Assembly (NCBI GenBank): GCA_016713235.1
Contig: JADJPN010000005.1
Span: 124,001 to 188,000, forward strand
From: Hyphomicrobiales bacterium
GTDB taxonomy: Bacteria > Pseudomonadota > Alphaproteobacteria > Rhizobiales > Xanthobacteraceae
Direction: 5' to 3'
Length of the DNA stretch: 64,000 bases
Shown here: in pieces, positions 20,900 to 28,827 of the stretch
Position numbering within the stretch: position 1 is the first letter of the stretch
Layout: each line of letters starts with the position of its first letter
The notes under the pieces: generated by a model
The model's input: the letters and a program-made list of their open reading frames with translations, nothing else
Told to the model about the DNA's origin: nothing
Databases searched by the model: none
Translations under genes and position numbers: made by a program

Positions 20900-21309
20900 T
20901 GTTCTCAATCCTCACGGACCGAGTGACGGCGCATTGCTTTACGCGTCACGGCCTTGCATGCAGTGATGTCCTTTTCGACGTGAATGAAATCTGAATTACC
21001 GATTACCTGAGCGGCGGGCCCAAAGCCAAACGTCACACATTCCGGTGATCGAGACATGGAATACCTTTCGCTCAAGCAAGATGCCCGTAACGGTTGCCAG
21101 AAGGATTATGAGACAAATCAGGAAATTGGATAGTGCGCTTACAAACCCGCGAAGCGGGCAAGTCGTTCCATCTCGACGCCAGCGCATTTCAATCTGAACG
21201 GATGTTCAGATTGATAGTTGGGGCAAACGTTTCATGAGTTCGCTGATTTGGAAATTGAAAGCCTGGAGACGGCGTTCGCTGCGAATGCGAACGCAAGCCT
21301 AAATTTGCT
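20900..21309. other. Intergenic region, about 410 bp, no supported gene
   Basis: This gap separates the decarboxylase-like gene from the HlyD remnant and should contain the promoter of the former. On the minus strand at 20996-21187 there is a 63-codon open frame with one strongly hydrophobic stretch (SNFLICLIILLATVTGILL) followed by basic residues. It could be a small membrane protein or the remnant of a larger one, but no ribosome binding site or homologous motif supports it. No tRNA, repeat or terminator with a clear U tract was seen. Confidence 0.4.
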
Positions 21310-21567
21310 CTAGCGGTCGCGGAAAGCACGTATGCCGTGATCTGCTATCGGCTTTACCAGATAGGAGAGAATGGAACGCCGGCCGGTCTCGATGAACGCT
21401 TCGACTGGCATGCCGGCAACGAGCTTTACGCCGCCCAGCCGCGACACCTCCTTGTCGGAAAGCGCAATGCGGGCGACAAAGTAGCCAACGCCGGTGCGCT
21501 GCTCGAGTACGATATCGGCAGATATCTGCGAAACCGATCCAAAGACCTCGGGTGTGGTCCGCTGGCC
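21310..21567 (-). pseudogene. C-terminal remnant of a type I secretion membrane fusion protein (HlyD family)
   Basis: About 85 codons survive, from GQRTTPEVFGSVSQISADI through LVAGMPVEAFIETGRRSIL to KPIADHGIRAFRDR, ending at TAG 21312-21310. This is the conserved last part of HlyD/PrtE adaptors, which link the inner-membrane ABC exporter to an outer-membrane channel. The other roughly 350 residues of the adaptor are absent. Upstream the sequence runs straight into the Walker A region of the ABC gene in a different frame. It cannot be translated as an adaptor. The junction lies between 21560 and 21571. Confidence 0.8.
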
Positions 21568-22732
21568 ATGCGCCGACGATTGCGCGGGCGAGCGAGGACT
21601 TTCCCGCTGCGTTCGGCCCGATGATCCCGACCGCACTGCCGGCTTTGATCTGGAATGTTGCGTCTTGGATGACAATTCTCCGCTCGCCGGGCGGAGCCAC
21701 GCTCACGTGCTCAACGGAAAGCGTTGACTTCGGCGCCGGAAGTTCGAGCGGTGCCGATCCGGCAGGAACTGCCGCAAGCAAACGGTTCAGGCGCACCCAA
21801 CTCTGCCGGGCATTCACGAACTGACACCAGTTCGCGATTGCGGTTTCGACCGGCGCCACCGCACGCGCGCCGAGGATGGAGCCGGCGATAATAATGCCGG
21901 GCGTCGCCTCGTTATTCAGGACGAGCACCGCTCCGACCGCAAGCAGCGCCGATTGCAGGATCATGCGCAGAATGCGCGACATGGAACCGAAGCCACCGGA
22001 GATGTCGGAGGCGTCCTGCTGCTGGCGGATGTAGTCCATGTTGGACTGCGACCAGCGCTGGCGCATGCGCGAGCCCATCCCCATCGCATTCAGAACTTCC
22101 TCGTTCCGGTAGCTCGCTTCGCCGATATTGTTGCGCCGCGCGGAAAGTTTCGCCGCCGTCTTCAGCGGCGCGCGAACCCAATATTCGGTCAGCGCGGTCA
22201 GGCTCACGAGGATGATCGCACCAATGAGCGCGGTGAATCCGATCCAGAAGTGGAAAATGAAACAGATCAGCAGATAGATCGGCAGCCAGGGCAGATCGAA
22301 CAGCGCGGTTGGCCCAAGCCCGGAAAGGAAGCCGCGGATTTGATCGAAGTCGCGGATGGGTTGCAGTCCGTCGCCCTGCCGCACGCTGCGCAGCGGCATA
22401 CGGATGACGGCGTCGTAAATTCTCTCGCTCAGGCGCTCGTTCAGGTAGCCGCCGATCCGCACCAGTACGCGGCCGCGCAGCAGATCCAGCACGCCCAGAA
22501 ATGAAAAGAGCACCAGCGCGAGAATAACGAGGCCGACGAGCGTCGGAACGGAACGGCTCGGCAGCACGCGGTCGTAGATCTGGAGCATGAACAATGCTCC
22601 GGTCAGCATTAGAATGTTTATGAAAAAGCTGAACAGGCCGATCGCCGCGAAAGCCTGCTTGCATTCGCGAAGGGCATCCAAGAGCTGGGACTGCCCGCCA
22701 TTCGATGGAACGCCTGGAACCTGCCCGTGCAC
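21562..22732 (-). pseudogene. Type I secretion ABC transporter (PrtD-like), C-terminus deleted
   Basis: About 390 codons encode a PrtD/HlyB-type exporter of repeats-in-toxin or protease-like substrates. Transmembrane segments begin at FAAIGLFSFFINILMLTGALFM, and the family motif MLQIYDRVLPSRSVPTL follows. The ATPase domain begins, with Walker A GIIGPNAAGKSS, then stops being homologous about 13 residues later at IVGAWP. Walker B, the signature motif and the H-loop are all missing, so the protein could not hydrolyse ATP. The open frame continues nonsensically over the HlyD remnant to 21299. The start is a GTG at 22732. Normal members are about 570 residues, so around 170 residues plus most of hlyD (some 1.5 kb or more) appear deleted. 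Confidence 0.82.
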
Positions 22733-23420
22733 GCGTAGCCACTCCGGAAAATACTGAACCCTACGCTGAGGATTTCTTCTGCGCAGCTTGATTGCGATAT
22801 GGTATTATATTACCGTGCTACGCCCGCTACCAAGTAGCGAGTGACGTCATCGGAGGACGTCTAGAGCAGTGCGATGATCGACACTACGGTCGGCGCGAAG
22901 TTTATTGCATCTACAGTGTATTAGCCAGCGCAACGTCTTGGCCGTCGATGGCGGCCATTTCAGAACAGCAAGAGTTGAACGCACCGACGCGCGTGAAGTT
23001 TTATTTCAGCAATGGCCCGCAGTCCGCCCTGCTTGATCTTTAGCCTGCCATCTAAAAGTCCCTCCCCACGATGCGCACTTTTGCTGCTGCGATTCGCATT
23101 CGGTTATCCAAGACGATCGCCGCGATCCCGGCTTCACAGGTTCAGCAAGAACATTTCAGCGGGAAAGAGATCGCCAAGGAAGGCACGTACTAGAAGGTAA
23201 ACCCAACCATCGTGGCATCGGCCTCAGTCCAGAGGAACACACGCGAAACGATGAGATAATGTGTTGCTGCTCGGGCTCGCGAACGGCGACGCTAAGACTC
23301 AACTTATAACACCGCGCCTGAATGGCACTGCACCGTTGATGGATCGCGCAGCTGGTACTTCGGAATTGCACTCACCTCCCGAAGCACGCCGCGGTCGGTT
23401 GGACACCTCGGCCGTGGAGG
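22733..23420. other. Intergenic region, about 690 bp, no supported gene
   Basis: No frame here has recognisable homology. An 83-codon plus-strand frame at 22792-23043 lacks a ribosome binding site and looks random. The first 200 bp are more AT-rich than their surroundings and contain small palindromes (CGCTAC-CAA-GTAGCG at 22825-22839 and TGACGTCA at 22842-22849), so the promoter of the type I secretion genes may lie here. No tRNA or insertion sequence was recognised. Confidence 0.4.
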
Positions 23421-24095
23421 TCAGTGCGCGATAGCGCTTTCTGCGACCTTCCTGCCCTCCGCTTTCCACTCCGGAAAGCCGTCTTCCATGCGCCGCACGC
23501 GGTAGCCTTGCGCACGTAATTGCGCCGCGGCTTCAAACGAAAGAATGCAGTAAGCACCGCGACAATACGCAACGATCTCTTTGCGCTTCGGCAATTTCGA
23601 AAGACGCTGTTTCAATTCCGCCATAGGGACGTTCAGCGCGCCCGGAATATGTCCTGCATTAAACTCGCCGGAAGGACGCACATCGATAACGGTGACCGCG
23701 TTATCCTTCATCAGGCGCGAAAGCTCGCTCCGGCTCACCGCATCGGTGCCGTCGAGCGAAAGAAAATCCTTGCGCACGACCTGGCGAAACTCAGCAACGC
23801 CTATTTCGGCGATAGAGCGCACCGCAGCCACTGCGTGCAGCACGCGCGCATCGGCAAGCTGATAAAACACCTGCTTACCTCGCCGCTCGGAAGCAACGCA
23901 GCCGAACCGGCGTAATAGCTGTAGGTGCTGAGAAGTATTGGCAACGGACTGCCCGATGAACTCCGCGAGGCTTTCTACCGATCTGGACCCTTGCGCCAAG
24001 CACTCGATCAGCTCGAGCCGGTGGGCATGTCCGAGACAGCGTGCCACCTCTGCGGTCCACGCCAGCAATTCCTGTTTAGGGTTACGTTTCGGCAC
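23421..24095 (-). CDS. ArsR-family regulator fused to a rhodanese domain
   Basis: This 224-residue protein has an N-terminal winged-helix ArsR domain (residues about 1-95; ANTSQHLQLLRRFGCVASER as the recognition region, then KQVFYQLAD) and a C-terminal rhodanese domain (VTVIDVRPSGEFNAGHIPGA) with active-site loop YCRGAYCILS, Cys then four residues then Cys. Fusions of this kind usually sense reactive sulfur, redox or metal signals and repress an adjacent transporter. The start is a GTG at 24095. It is divergent from an MFS gene across 70 bp holding a perfect inverted repeat, its likely operator. The sensing ligand cannot be inferred beyond the rhodanese cysteines. Confidence 0.88.
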   Translation of the reverse strand: MPKRNPKQELLAWTAEVARCLGHAHRLELIECLAQGSRSVESLAEFIGQSVANTSQHLQLLRRFGCVASERRGKQVFYQLADARVLHAVAAVRSIAEIGVAEFRQVVRKDFLSLDGTDAVSRSELSRLMKDNAVTVIDVRPSGEFNAGHIPGALNVPMAELKQRLSKLPKRKEIVAYCRGAYCILSFEAAAQLRAQGYRVRRMEDGFPEWKAEGRKVAESAIAH

Positions 24096-24110
24096 GGCGA
24101 CCTCGTTGAC

Positions 24111-24134
24111 TCATTCAAGAGAATACTTGAATGA
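24111..24134. promoter_or_regulatory. Perfect palindrome, probable ArsR operator
   Basis: TCATTCAAG and CTTGAATGA form a perfect 9-bp inverted repeat around a 6-bp AT-rich centre. It lies between the divergent ArsR-rhodanese gene (16 bp from its start) and the MFS gene (32 bp from its start). The ATTCAA-N-TTGAAT symmetry is of the type bound by ArsR dimers. Binding here would block both promoters, giving autoregulation and transporter control. The assignment is by position and symmetry only. Confidence 0.65.
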
Positions 24135-24165
24135 TCCCGATAAGAAAAGGCCCCGGAGGATTGCT

Positions 24166-25365
24166 GTGACCGACGTAACCCAGGATCAATCAGTCGTTCG
24201 CAGAAACATATTCATTCTAACCGCCGCCCAAGCACTCGGCGCGGCGAGCCCTCCCATTATTATTTCTCTCGGCGGACTTGTCGGGCAGACACTCGCGCCC
24301 TCGCCCAATCTCGCGACGCTCCCCGTTAGCGTTTACAGTTTGGGATTAGCCATCGGGACGCTTCCTGCCGCATTCTTTATGCGCCGCCTGGGACGCCGCA
24401 ACGCATATCTGCTCGGAACGCTTTTCGGTTTCGCATCGGGATTGATCGCGACGTTCGGAATTTCGGCGGCATCCTTCGCGCTGTTCTGCTTGGGTACCTT
24501 CACCGCCGGATTCTACGGTGCCTACGTGCAAAGCTATCGCTTCGCCGCGACTGACATGGCGACCGGCGATCAGCGAGCGAAGGCGATCTCGTGGGTGATG
24601 GTCGGCGGATTGATCGCTGCCGTTATCGGACCTCAGCTCGTGATATGGACGCGAGACGCGCTGCCGGGAAGCGGTTTTGCCGGCAGCTTCCTGAGTCAAG
24701 CCGTGCTCGCTCTCCTCGCGATACCCGTTCTGTTTTTCCTGCGCGCGCCGAAGCCGAGCGCGACCACCGGTTCGCAAGTGGATGGCGGGCGCACCGCAAT
24801 GCAACTGCTCGCGACTCCGCGCTTCCTGATCTCGGTGATTGCGGGTGTCGTTTCCTATGGACTCATGACGTTCGTCATGACCGCTGCGCCTATCGCCATG
24901 GTGGGGCACGGGCATTCGGTGGATCACGCCGCGCTCGGGATTCAGTGGCACGTCCTCGCCATGTTCGCGCCGAGCTTTTTCACCGGCTATCTCATAAACT
25001 GGTTCGGCAAGGAAAAGGTTACGGCGGCGGGGCTGCTTCTGATCGCGGTTGCAGGAGCCGTCGCACTATCGGGACTTCATCTCGCGCACTTCTGGGTCTC
25101 GCTAATCATCCTCGGCCTCGGCTGGAACTTCGGCTTCATCGGCGCAACTGCGATGGTCGCCGCCGCGCACCTGCCGAACGAGCGCAGCAGAGCGCAAGGC
25201 ACGAACGACTTCATGGTGTTCGGTGTTGTCGCCGCGGCCTCGTTCTTTTCGGGCAACCTGCTCCACGCCTCGGGCTGGCAGGCAATCAACTGGCTGATTT
25301 TCCCGGCCGTGGCGTTCGTTCTCGTGCCGCTGGTTTGGCGGGCAGCATCCAGCGCGAAACCATAG
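24166..25365 (+). CDS. MFS transporter
   Basis: This 399-residue inner-membrane protein has about twelve hydrophobic segments in two halves. The loop between helices 2 and 3 has the MFS motif (FFMRRLGRRNAYLLG). The start is the GTG at 24166, six bases after GGAGGA; longer in-frame extensions run back into the arsR gene and the operator. The second half contains ANHAL-like features (GYLINWFGKEKV, GLGWNFGFIGATAM). Controlled from the divergent ArsR-rhodanese regulator, it probably exports or imports a sulfur- or redox-related compound, but the substrate is unknown. The gene is complete. Confidence 0.83.
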   Translation: MTDVTQDQSVVRRNIFILTAAQALGAASPPIIISLGGLVGQTLAPSPNLATLPVSVYSLGLAIGTLPAAFFMRRLGRRNAYLLGTLFGFASGLIATFGISAASFALFCLGTFTAGFYGAYVQSYRFAATDMATGDQRAKAISWVMVGGLIAAVIGPQLVIWTRDALPGSGFAGSFLSQAVLALLAIPVLFFLRAPKPSATTGSQVDGGRTAMQLLATPRFLISVIAGVVSYGLMTFVMTAAPIAMVGHGHSVDHAALGIQWHVLAMFAPSFFTGYLINWFGKEKVTAAGLLLIAVAGAVALSGLHLAHFWVSLIILGLGWNFGFIGATAMVAAAHLPNERSRAQGTNDFMVFGVVAAASFFSGNLLHASGWQAINWLIFPAVAFVLVPLVWRAASSAKP

Positions 25366-25455
25366 GCGTGCGGGAGCCTCGGCCGATACGGTAGCTTCTC
25401 GGTAGCTACGGCGCATTGGTGCGCGACTGAGGTTGGGCTAACCCCTTGGGGAAAT

Positions 25456-25530
25456 TGGTGAGCCCGGATGGGATCGAACCATCGACACCCTGATTAAAAG
25501 TCAGGTGCTCTACCACTGAGCTACGGGCCC
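25456..25530 (-). tRNA. tRNA-Lys (anticodon TTT), CCA encoded
   Basis: The minus strand folds as a cloverleaf: acceptor GGGCCCG/CGGGCTC (one G-U pair), D arm GCTC/GAGC, anticodon arm CCTGA-CTTTTAA-TCAGG with anticodon TTT, and T arm GATGG-TTCGATC-CCATC. A discriminator A and a genomically encoded CCA follow (25458-25456). The D loop is one base shorter than in the usual alphaproteobacterial tRNA-Lys (AGTGGTA in place of AGTCGGTA). That is either a natural variant or one more single-base loss of the kind seen in nearby protein genes. Confidence 0.95.
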
Positions 25531-25588
25531 GCCGGGCGGGACTGGTACGGGCCCATGCCATGCCCGTCAAGACGCGGAAGCACCCTGC

Positions 25589-26359
25589 TCAGGAAAAGAT
25601 GCTCTGTGGCAACAGGAAAGGCCCGGACGGTACGGCACCGACCCGCGCTTTTACCCCGTAGAGCGCGTGGATCAAGTCGTCGGTGACGATCTCGGCCGGT
25701 ACCCCACGTGCGATCACGCGTCCCTCACGCATGGCGACGATTTCGTCGGCCGCCATCACCGCCAGATTCAGATCGTGCAAGACCGCGAGTACGCCCCCTC
25801 CGGCGGCCGCATGGCCGCGCGCGATTCGCAGTGTCGCCAGCTGATGCGGAAGATCGAGACTTGCGGTCGGCTCGTCGAGCAGCAGGTAGCCGCTCCCGCC
25901 ATTCGCCCAAAGCTGCACCAGAACGCGTGCGAGTTGAACGCGCTGGCGTTCGCCTCCGGAAAGCGTGTCATAGACCTGCTCGCGCGCGCGCAGCATATCG
26001 ACTTCGATCAACGCCCGTTCCGCGAGGGCCGCGCCTTCCCGGCGCGGAAAATATTGCGGCAAGCCCAATGCGACGATCTCCGCCGCAAGAAACGGAAAAG
26101 CGACCACCACGGACTGCGGCAGTACTGCTCGCTTCCTCGCAAGCGCCCCCGCATCCCATTGCGACAGGGACGCGCCGTCCAGCGTCACGCTTCCGCTGTC
26201 GTAGCGGCGCTCGCCCGCCATGACTTTCATAAGCGTCGATTTGCCGGCGCCGTTCGGTCCCACGATCGCGACGACCTTACCCGGAGTCAGCGACAGCGAA
26301 GCGCTATCGAGAATGGTTTACGCACCCACCCGGATGGAGATATTCTCGGCGGCGTACAT
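25589..26359 (-). pseudogene. hmuV: Heme ABC transporter ATP-binding protein HmuV with premature stop
   Basis: HmuV powers heme import through HmuU. The ATPase features are intact: Walker A GPNGAGKST, signature LSGGERQRVQLARVL, Walker B YLLLDEPTASLDL and the switch AVLHDLNLAV. The natural start is the ATG at 26359 (MYAAENISIRVGA), two bases after the hmuU stop. Codon 14 is TAA (26320-26318), in frame with the rest (TILDSASLSLTPGK), where relatives have a coding residue such as Gln, Lys or Arg. A GTG-initiated product starting inside Walker A (26263) would lack the first beta strands and is unlikely to work. Unlike most defects in this window, this is a substitution and not an indel. Confidence 0.85.
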
Positions 26360-26361
26360 TT

Positions 26362-27447
26362 TCAGCCGAAGCTCCGTTTGTTCCGCCGCAGCAGCCAGAT
26401 GAAGAACGGCGCGCCGATAAGCGCCGTGACCACGCCGATCGGAAGTTCGGCCGGCGCCGCGATCGTGCGTGCGAAAATATCCGACGCGGTCAGCAGTGCC
26501 GCGCCAAGTAGCGCGCTGCCGGCGATCAGCGTCTTGTGCGAAGGTCCTGCACTCAGGCGCAACAGATGCGGCACGACAAGACCGACGAAGCCGATGATGC
26601 CGCTCACCGCGACCGCCGCACCGACGCCAGCGGCGACGATGACAATGGCGATCCGTTTTATGCGCTCGACATTCACGCCGGTGTGAAACGCTTCCGCCTC
26701 TCCCAGCGCGAGCACGTCAAGCCCGCGTGCGATCCAGAACGAGATTGCGATGAGTACAAGCGCAAACGGCAATGCCAGCCCGACGCGCTGCCACGTTGCG
26801 CCGCCAAGGCTGCCGAGCGTCCAGAACGTGAATTCACGCAACTGCTGATCGCTTGCTACAAAAATAATCAGCCCGGTCGCTGCGCCTGCGAGCGCGGCCA
26901 ACGCGATGCCTGCGAACAGCAGGTTTGCGACCGAGGTTCGCCCTTCATGTGTCGCGAGCCGATGCAGCAAAATAATTGCCATAAGACTTCCCGCGAAGGC
27001 TGCTACCGGCAAGGCGTGGTTCATAACGAAGTGCGGCACATACGGCGCAGCGAAACTGCCGAACACGATCCAGGCGACCGCAGCCAGTGCCGCTCCGGGC
27101 GAAATCCCGACAAGACCCGGGTCAGCAAGCGGGTTTCGAAACACGCCCTGCAAAATCGCCCCGGCCACTGCGAGTCCCGCGCCTACGATTACCGCCAGCA
27201 CAGTGCGCGGTAATCTAATGTCCAGCACGACGATTGCATCGCGCGCATCGATCGACGACGAACCGCGAACGCCAAAGAGACCGTCCCAGAGGATCGAAAC
27301 TACCTTCCCCGGCGCAATCACGACCGGACCGATCGCAAGCGAAGCGAGAAAAGCCGCGATCAGCAGCAATGCGCAGCCGGCGAGAATGGTGCGCGTTCGC
27401 CCCGCCCGCCGCCACGAGACGCCCAACGCGGCGTCCCCGGCAATCAT
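26362..27447 (-). CDS. hmuU: Heme ABC transporter permease HmuU (FecCD family)
   Basis: This 361-residue integral membrane protein of the FecCD/BtuC type has around ten helices. Family features include VVLDIRLPRTVLAVIVGAGL, GVFRNPLADPGLVGISPGAA near residues 110-125, and GFVGLVVPHLLRLSAGPSHK, the coupling region for the ATPase. It moves heme across the inner membrane. Its ATG overlaps the hmuT TGA (ATGA), and hmuV begins two bases after its own stop, so hemP-hmuT-hmuU-hmuV form one operon. The gene is complete. Confidence 0.92.
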   Translation of the reverse strand: MIAGDAALGVSWRRAGRTRTILAGCALLLIAAFLASLAIGPVVIAPGKVVSILWDGLFGVRGSSSIDARDAIVVLDIRLPRTVLAVIVGAGLAVAGAILQGVFRNPLADPGLVGISPGAALAAVAWIVFGSFAAPYVPHFVMNHALPVAAFAGSLMAIILLHRLATHEGRTSVANLLFAGIALAALAGAATGLIIFVASDQQLREFTFWTLGSLGGATWQRVGLALPFALVLIAISFWIARGLDVLALGEAEAFHTGVNVERIKRIAIVIVAAGVGAAVAVSGIIGFVGLVVPHLLRLSAGPSHKTLIAGSALLGAALLTASDIFARTIAAPAELPIGVVTALIGAPFFIWLLRRNKRSFG

Positions 27448-28397
27448 CGCGTCGCTGCCGGCCCCGCCTCAGTCCACGGCCGTGGCGGCAACTGCGGTAG
27501 AGCAAGTTCGGGATAGATCGAGGAAGCCAGCTTCTGCGCACCATGGGCTGCGCGCGGGCCGAAGCTCAAATAGTAGGACGGTATCGACAGGAGGCGTTTG
27601 TCGCGCGCCGCTGGCGTGCCTGCGAATGCAGGCAGGGCAAACATGACGTCAGCCTCGAGCCCCTGATTGCGCTCGAGCAACGTAACGACCGCCTGCGGCT
27701 GCGCAGCAAGCGCGGCTTCCGCCGTTACCGGCTTGAAGCCAGTCAGACCCTTGATCGCATTATCGACGCCAGCGAGCTTGAAAATTCCCTGCGCGCTGCT
27801 GCCCTCACCGGCAACCGTCGGCGTGCCGCTGCCGACCGCAAGCACAAAGACGGCGCTACGCCGCGCCGCGATCTTTTCGCGCATCGCTGCGACGGCGGTG
27901 AAATCTTCAGCGATCTGCTTCGCCATCGCTTCGCCCTTCTCTGCGACACCGAGCGCCTGCGCGATAAAACGAACTTTCCGGAGCACGCTCGCCTCATCGT
28001 ATCCTTCCGGAACGACCACGAACGGCACGGAAGCGCGCGAGAGAACTTCGACGGCGTCCGGCGGGCCGGATTCTTCGATCGCGAGAATAATTTTCGGCGC
28101 AAGCGCGAGGACGCCTTCGGGTGCAAGCGCGCGCATATAGCCCACGCTTGGCTTGGACTTAACCGAAGCGGGGAAATTGCTGGTGATATCGACGGCGACG
28201 ACCCGATCGCCGAAGCCGAGCGCATACACGATCTCGGTAACAGCGCCGCCGACCGTTACGATGCGTGACGTATCCGCGATTTCATGCGTGCGTCCCGATG
28301 CATCCTCGATCGTCCACGCATCCGCATGTGCGACCACGAATGATCCTACAAACATAATTGCCGCATAAGCGGCGATGCGAATGCGCGCGCGGATCAT
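27444..28397 (-). CDS. hmuT: Periplasmic heme-binding protein HmuT
   Basis: This 317-residue class III solute-binding protein has an N-terminal signal peptide (IAAYAAIMFVGSFVVAHADA). The mature part has the two-lobed fold, with SRIVTVGGAVTEIVYALG and VGYMRALAPEGVLALAPKII, followed by VFVLAVGSGTPTVAGEGSSA, a stretch typical of HmuT that includes GTPTVAG. It hands heme to HmuUV. The ATG overlaps the hemP TGA, and the stop overlaps the hmuU ATG, which indicates strong translational coupling. The gene is complete. Confidence 0.92.
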   Translation of the reverse strand: MIRARIRIAAYAAIMFVGSFVVAHADAWTIEDASGRTHEIADTSRIVTVGGAVTEIVYALGFGDRVVAVDITSNFPASVKSKPSVGYMRALAPEGVLALAPKIILAIEESGPPDAVEVLSRASVPFVVVPEGYDEASVLRKVRFIAQALGVAEKGEAMAKQIAEDFTAVAAMREKIAARRSAVFVLAVGSGTPTVAGEGSSAQGIFKLAGVDNAIKGLTGFKPVTAEAALAAQPQAVVTLLERNQGLEADVMFALPAFAGTPAARDKRLLSIPSYYLSFGPRAAHGAQKLASSIYPELALPQLPPRPWTEAGPAATR

Positions 28398-28609
28398 TTG
28401 GTGAGGATCAACTTGTTCAGCGCGGTCAGGCGCAGCCGATACACTTCACCTTCGTGCCCGATCGTAATTTCTTTTGTTGCGACAAAAAGATCACGGCTCT
28501 CGAGGCGGTTGTTTGCAATCTCAATCGATCGCGCCTGCGAAGCGTCCGGTCCGGCCTGACCGATAACTCCCATCGTTTCCGTCTTTTTCGGCATCGAAGA
28601 ACTATTCAT
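28394..28609 (-). CDS. hemP: Hemin uptake protein HemP/HmuP
   Basis: This 71-residue protein ends with the family signature: ESRDLFVATKEITIGHEGEV followed by YRLRLTALNKLILTK. In rhizobia HmuP acts as a coactivator needed for expression of the heme receptor. The ATG at 28609 (MNSSSMPKKTETMG) gives a normal length; an upstream TTG at 28645 adds non-conserved residues. It is the first gene of the hmuTUV operon, overlapping hmuT by ATGA, and is divergent from the heme receptor gene across about 220 bp. Confidence 0.88.
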   Translation of the reverse strand: MNSSSMPKKTETMGVIGQAGPDASQARSIEIANNRLESRDLFVATKEITIGHEGEVYRLRLTALNKLILTK

Positions 28610-28827
28610 TGGCTGCGTACTTCGTCTCTTTTGAACCGTTCTCAACTAACCGTAGTTTAGAACTGTTTTTATCTAGTGATTTCAACGACTTGATCGTCGT
28701 ACGCCTTGTTGTTACGGATAGCAAATAATTTGCGAGACGCGTGTTGTCTCGCACTGCCCGCCAGCTAGCTGCATGAACAATGCTGCCCGCGAGCACCCGG
28801 CATCACAATAAACAAGACGGGGCTCAA
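28610..28827. promoter_or_regulatory. Divergent hemP / heme receptor control region
   Basis: This 218-bp region lies between the divergent hemP operon and the receptor gene and is AT-rich for the window. It holds a half-site TTTAGAAC at 28656-28663, resembling one arm of the Irr iron-control element, but the opposite arm is poorly matched. A short inverted repeat ACGAC-N6-GTCGT lies at 28685-28700. Iron or heme control by Irr and HmuP is expected from the Bradyrhizobium locus; the sequence alone gives only weak support. Confidence 0.35.

Noticed and set aside
20996..21187. 63-codon frame with one hydrophobic segment
   Set aside because: No ribosome binding site or recognisable family; mentioned only as content of the intergenic region.
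22792..23043. 83-codon frame in the gap upstream of the type I secretion gene
   Set aside because: Composition looks random and there is no start signal or homology.
28656..28676. Irr-box-like sequence upstream of the heme receptor
   Set aside because: Only one arm (TTTAGAAC) matches; the other arm has several mismatches, so it is not called as a site on its own.
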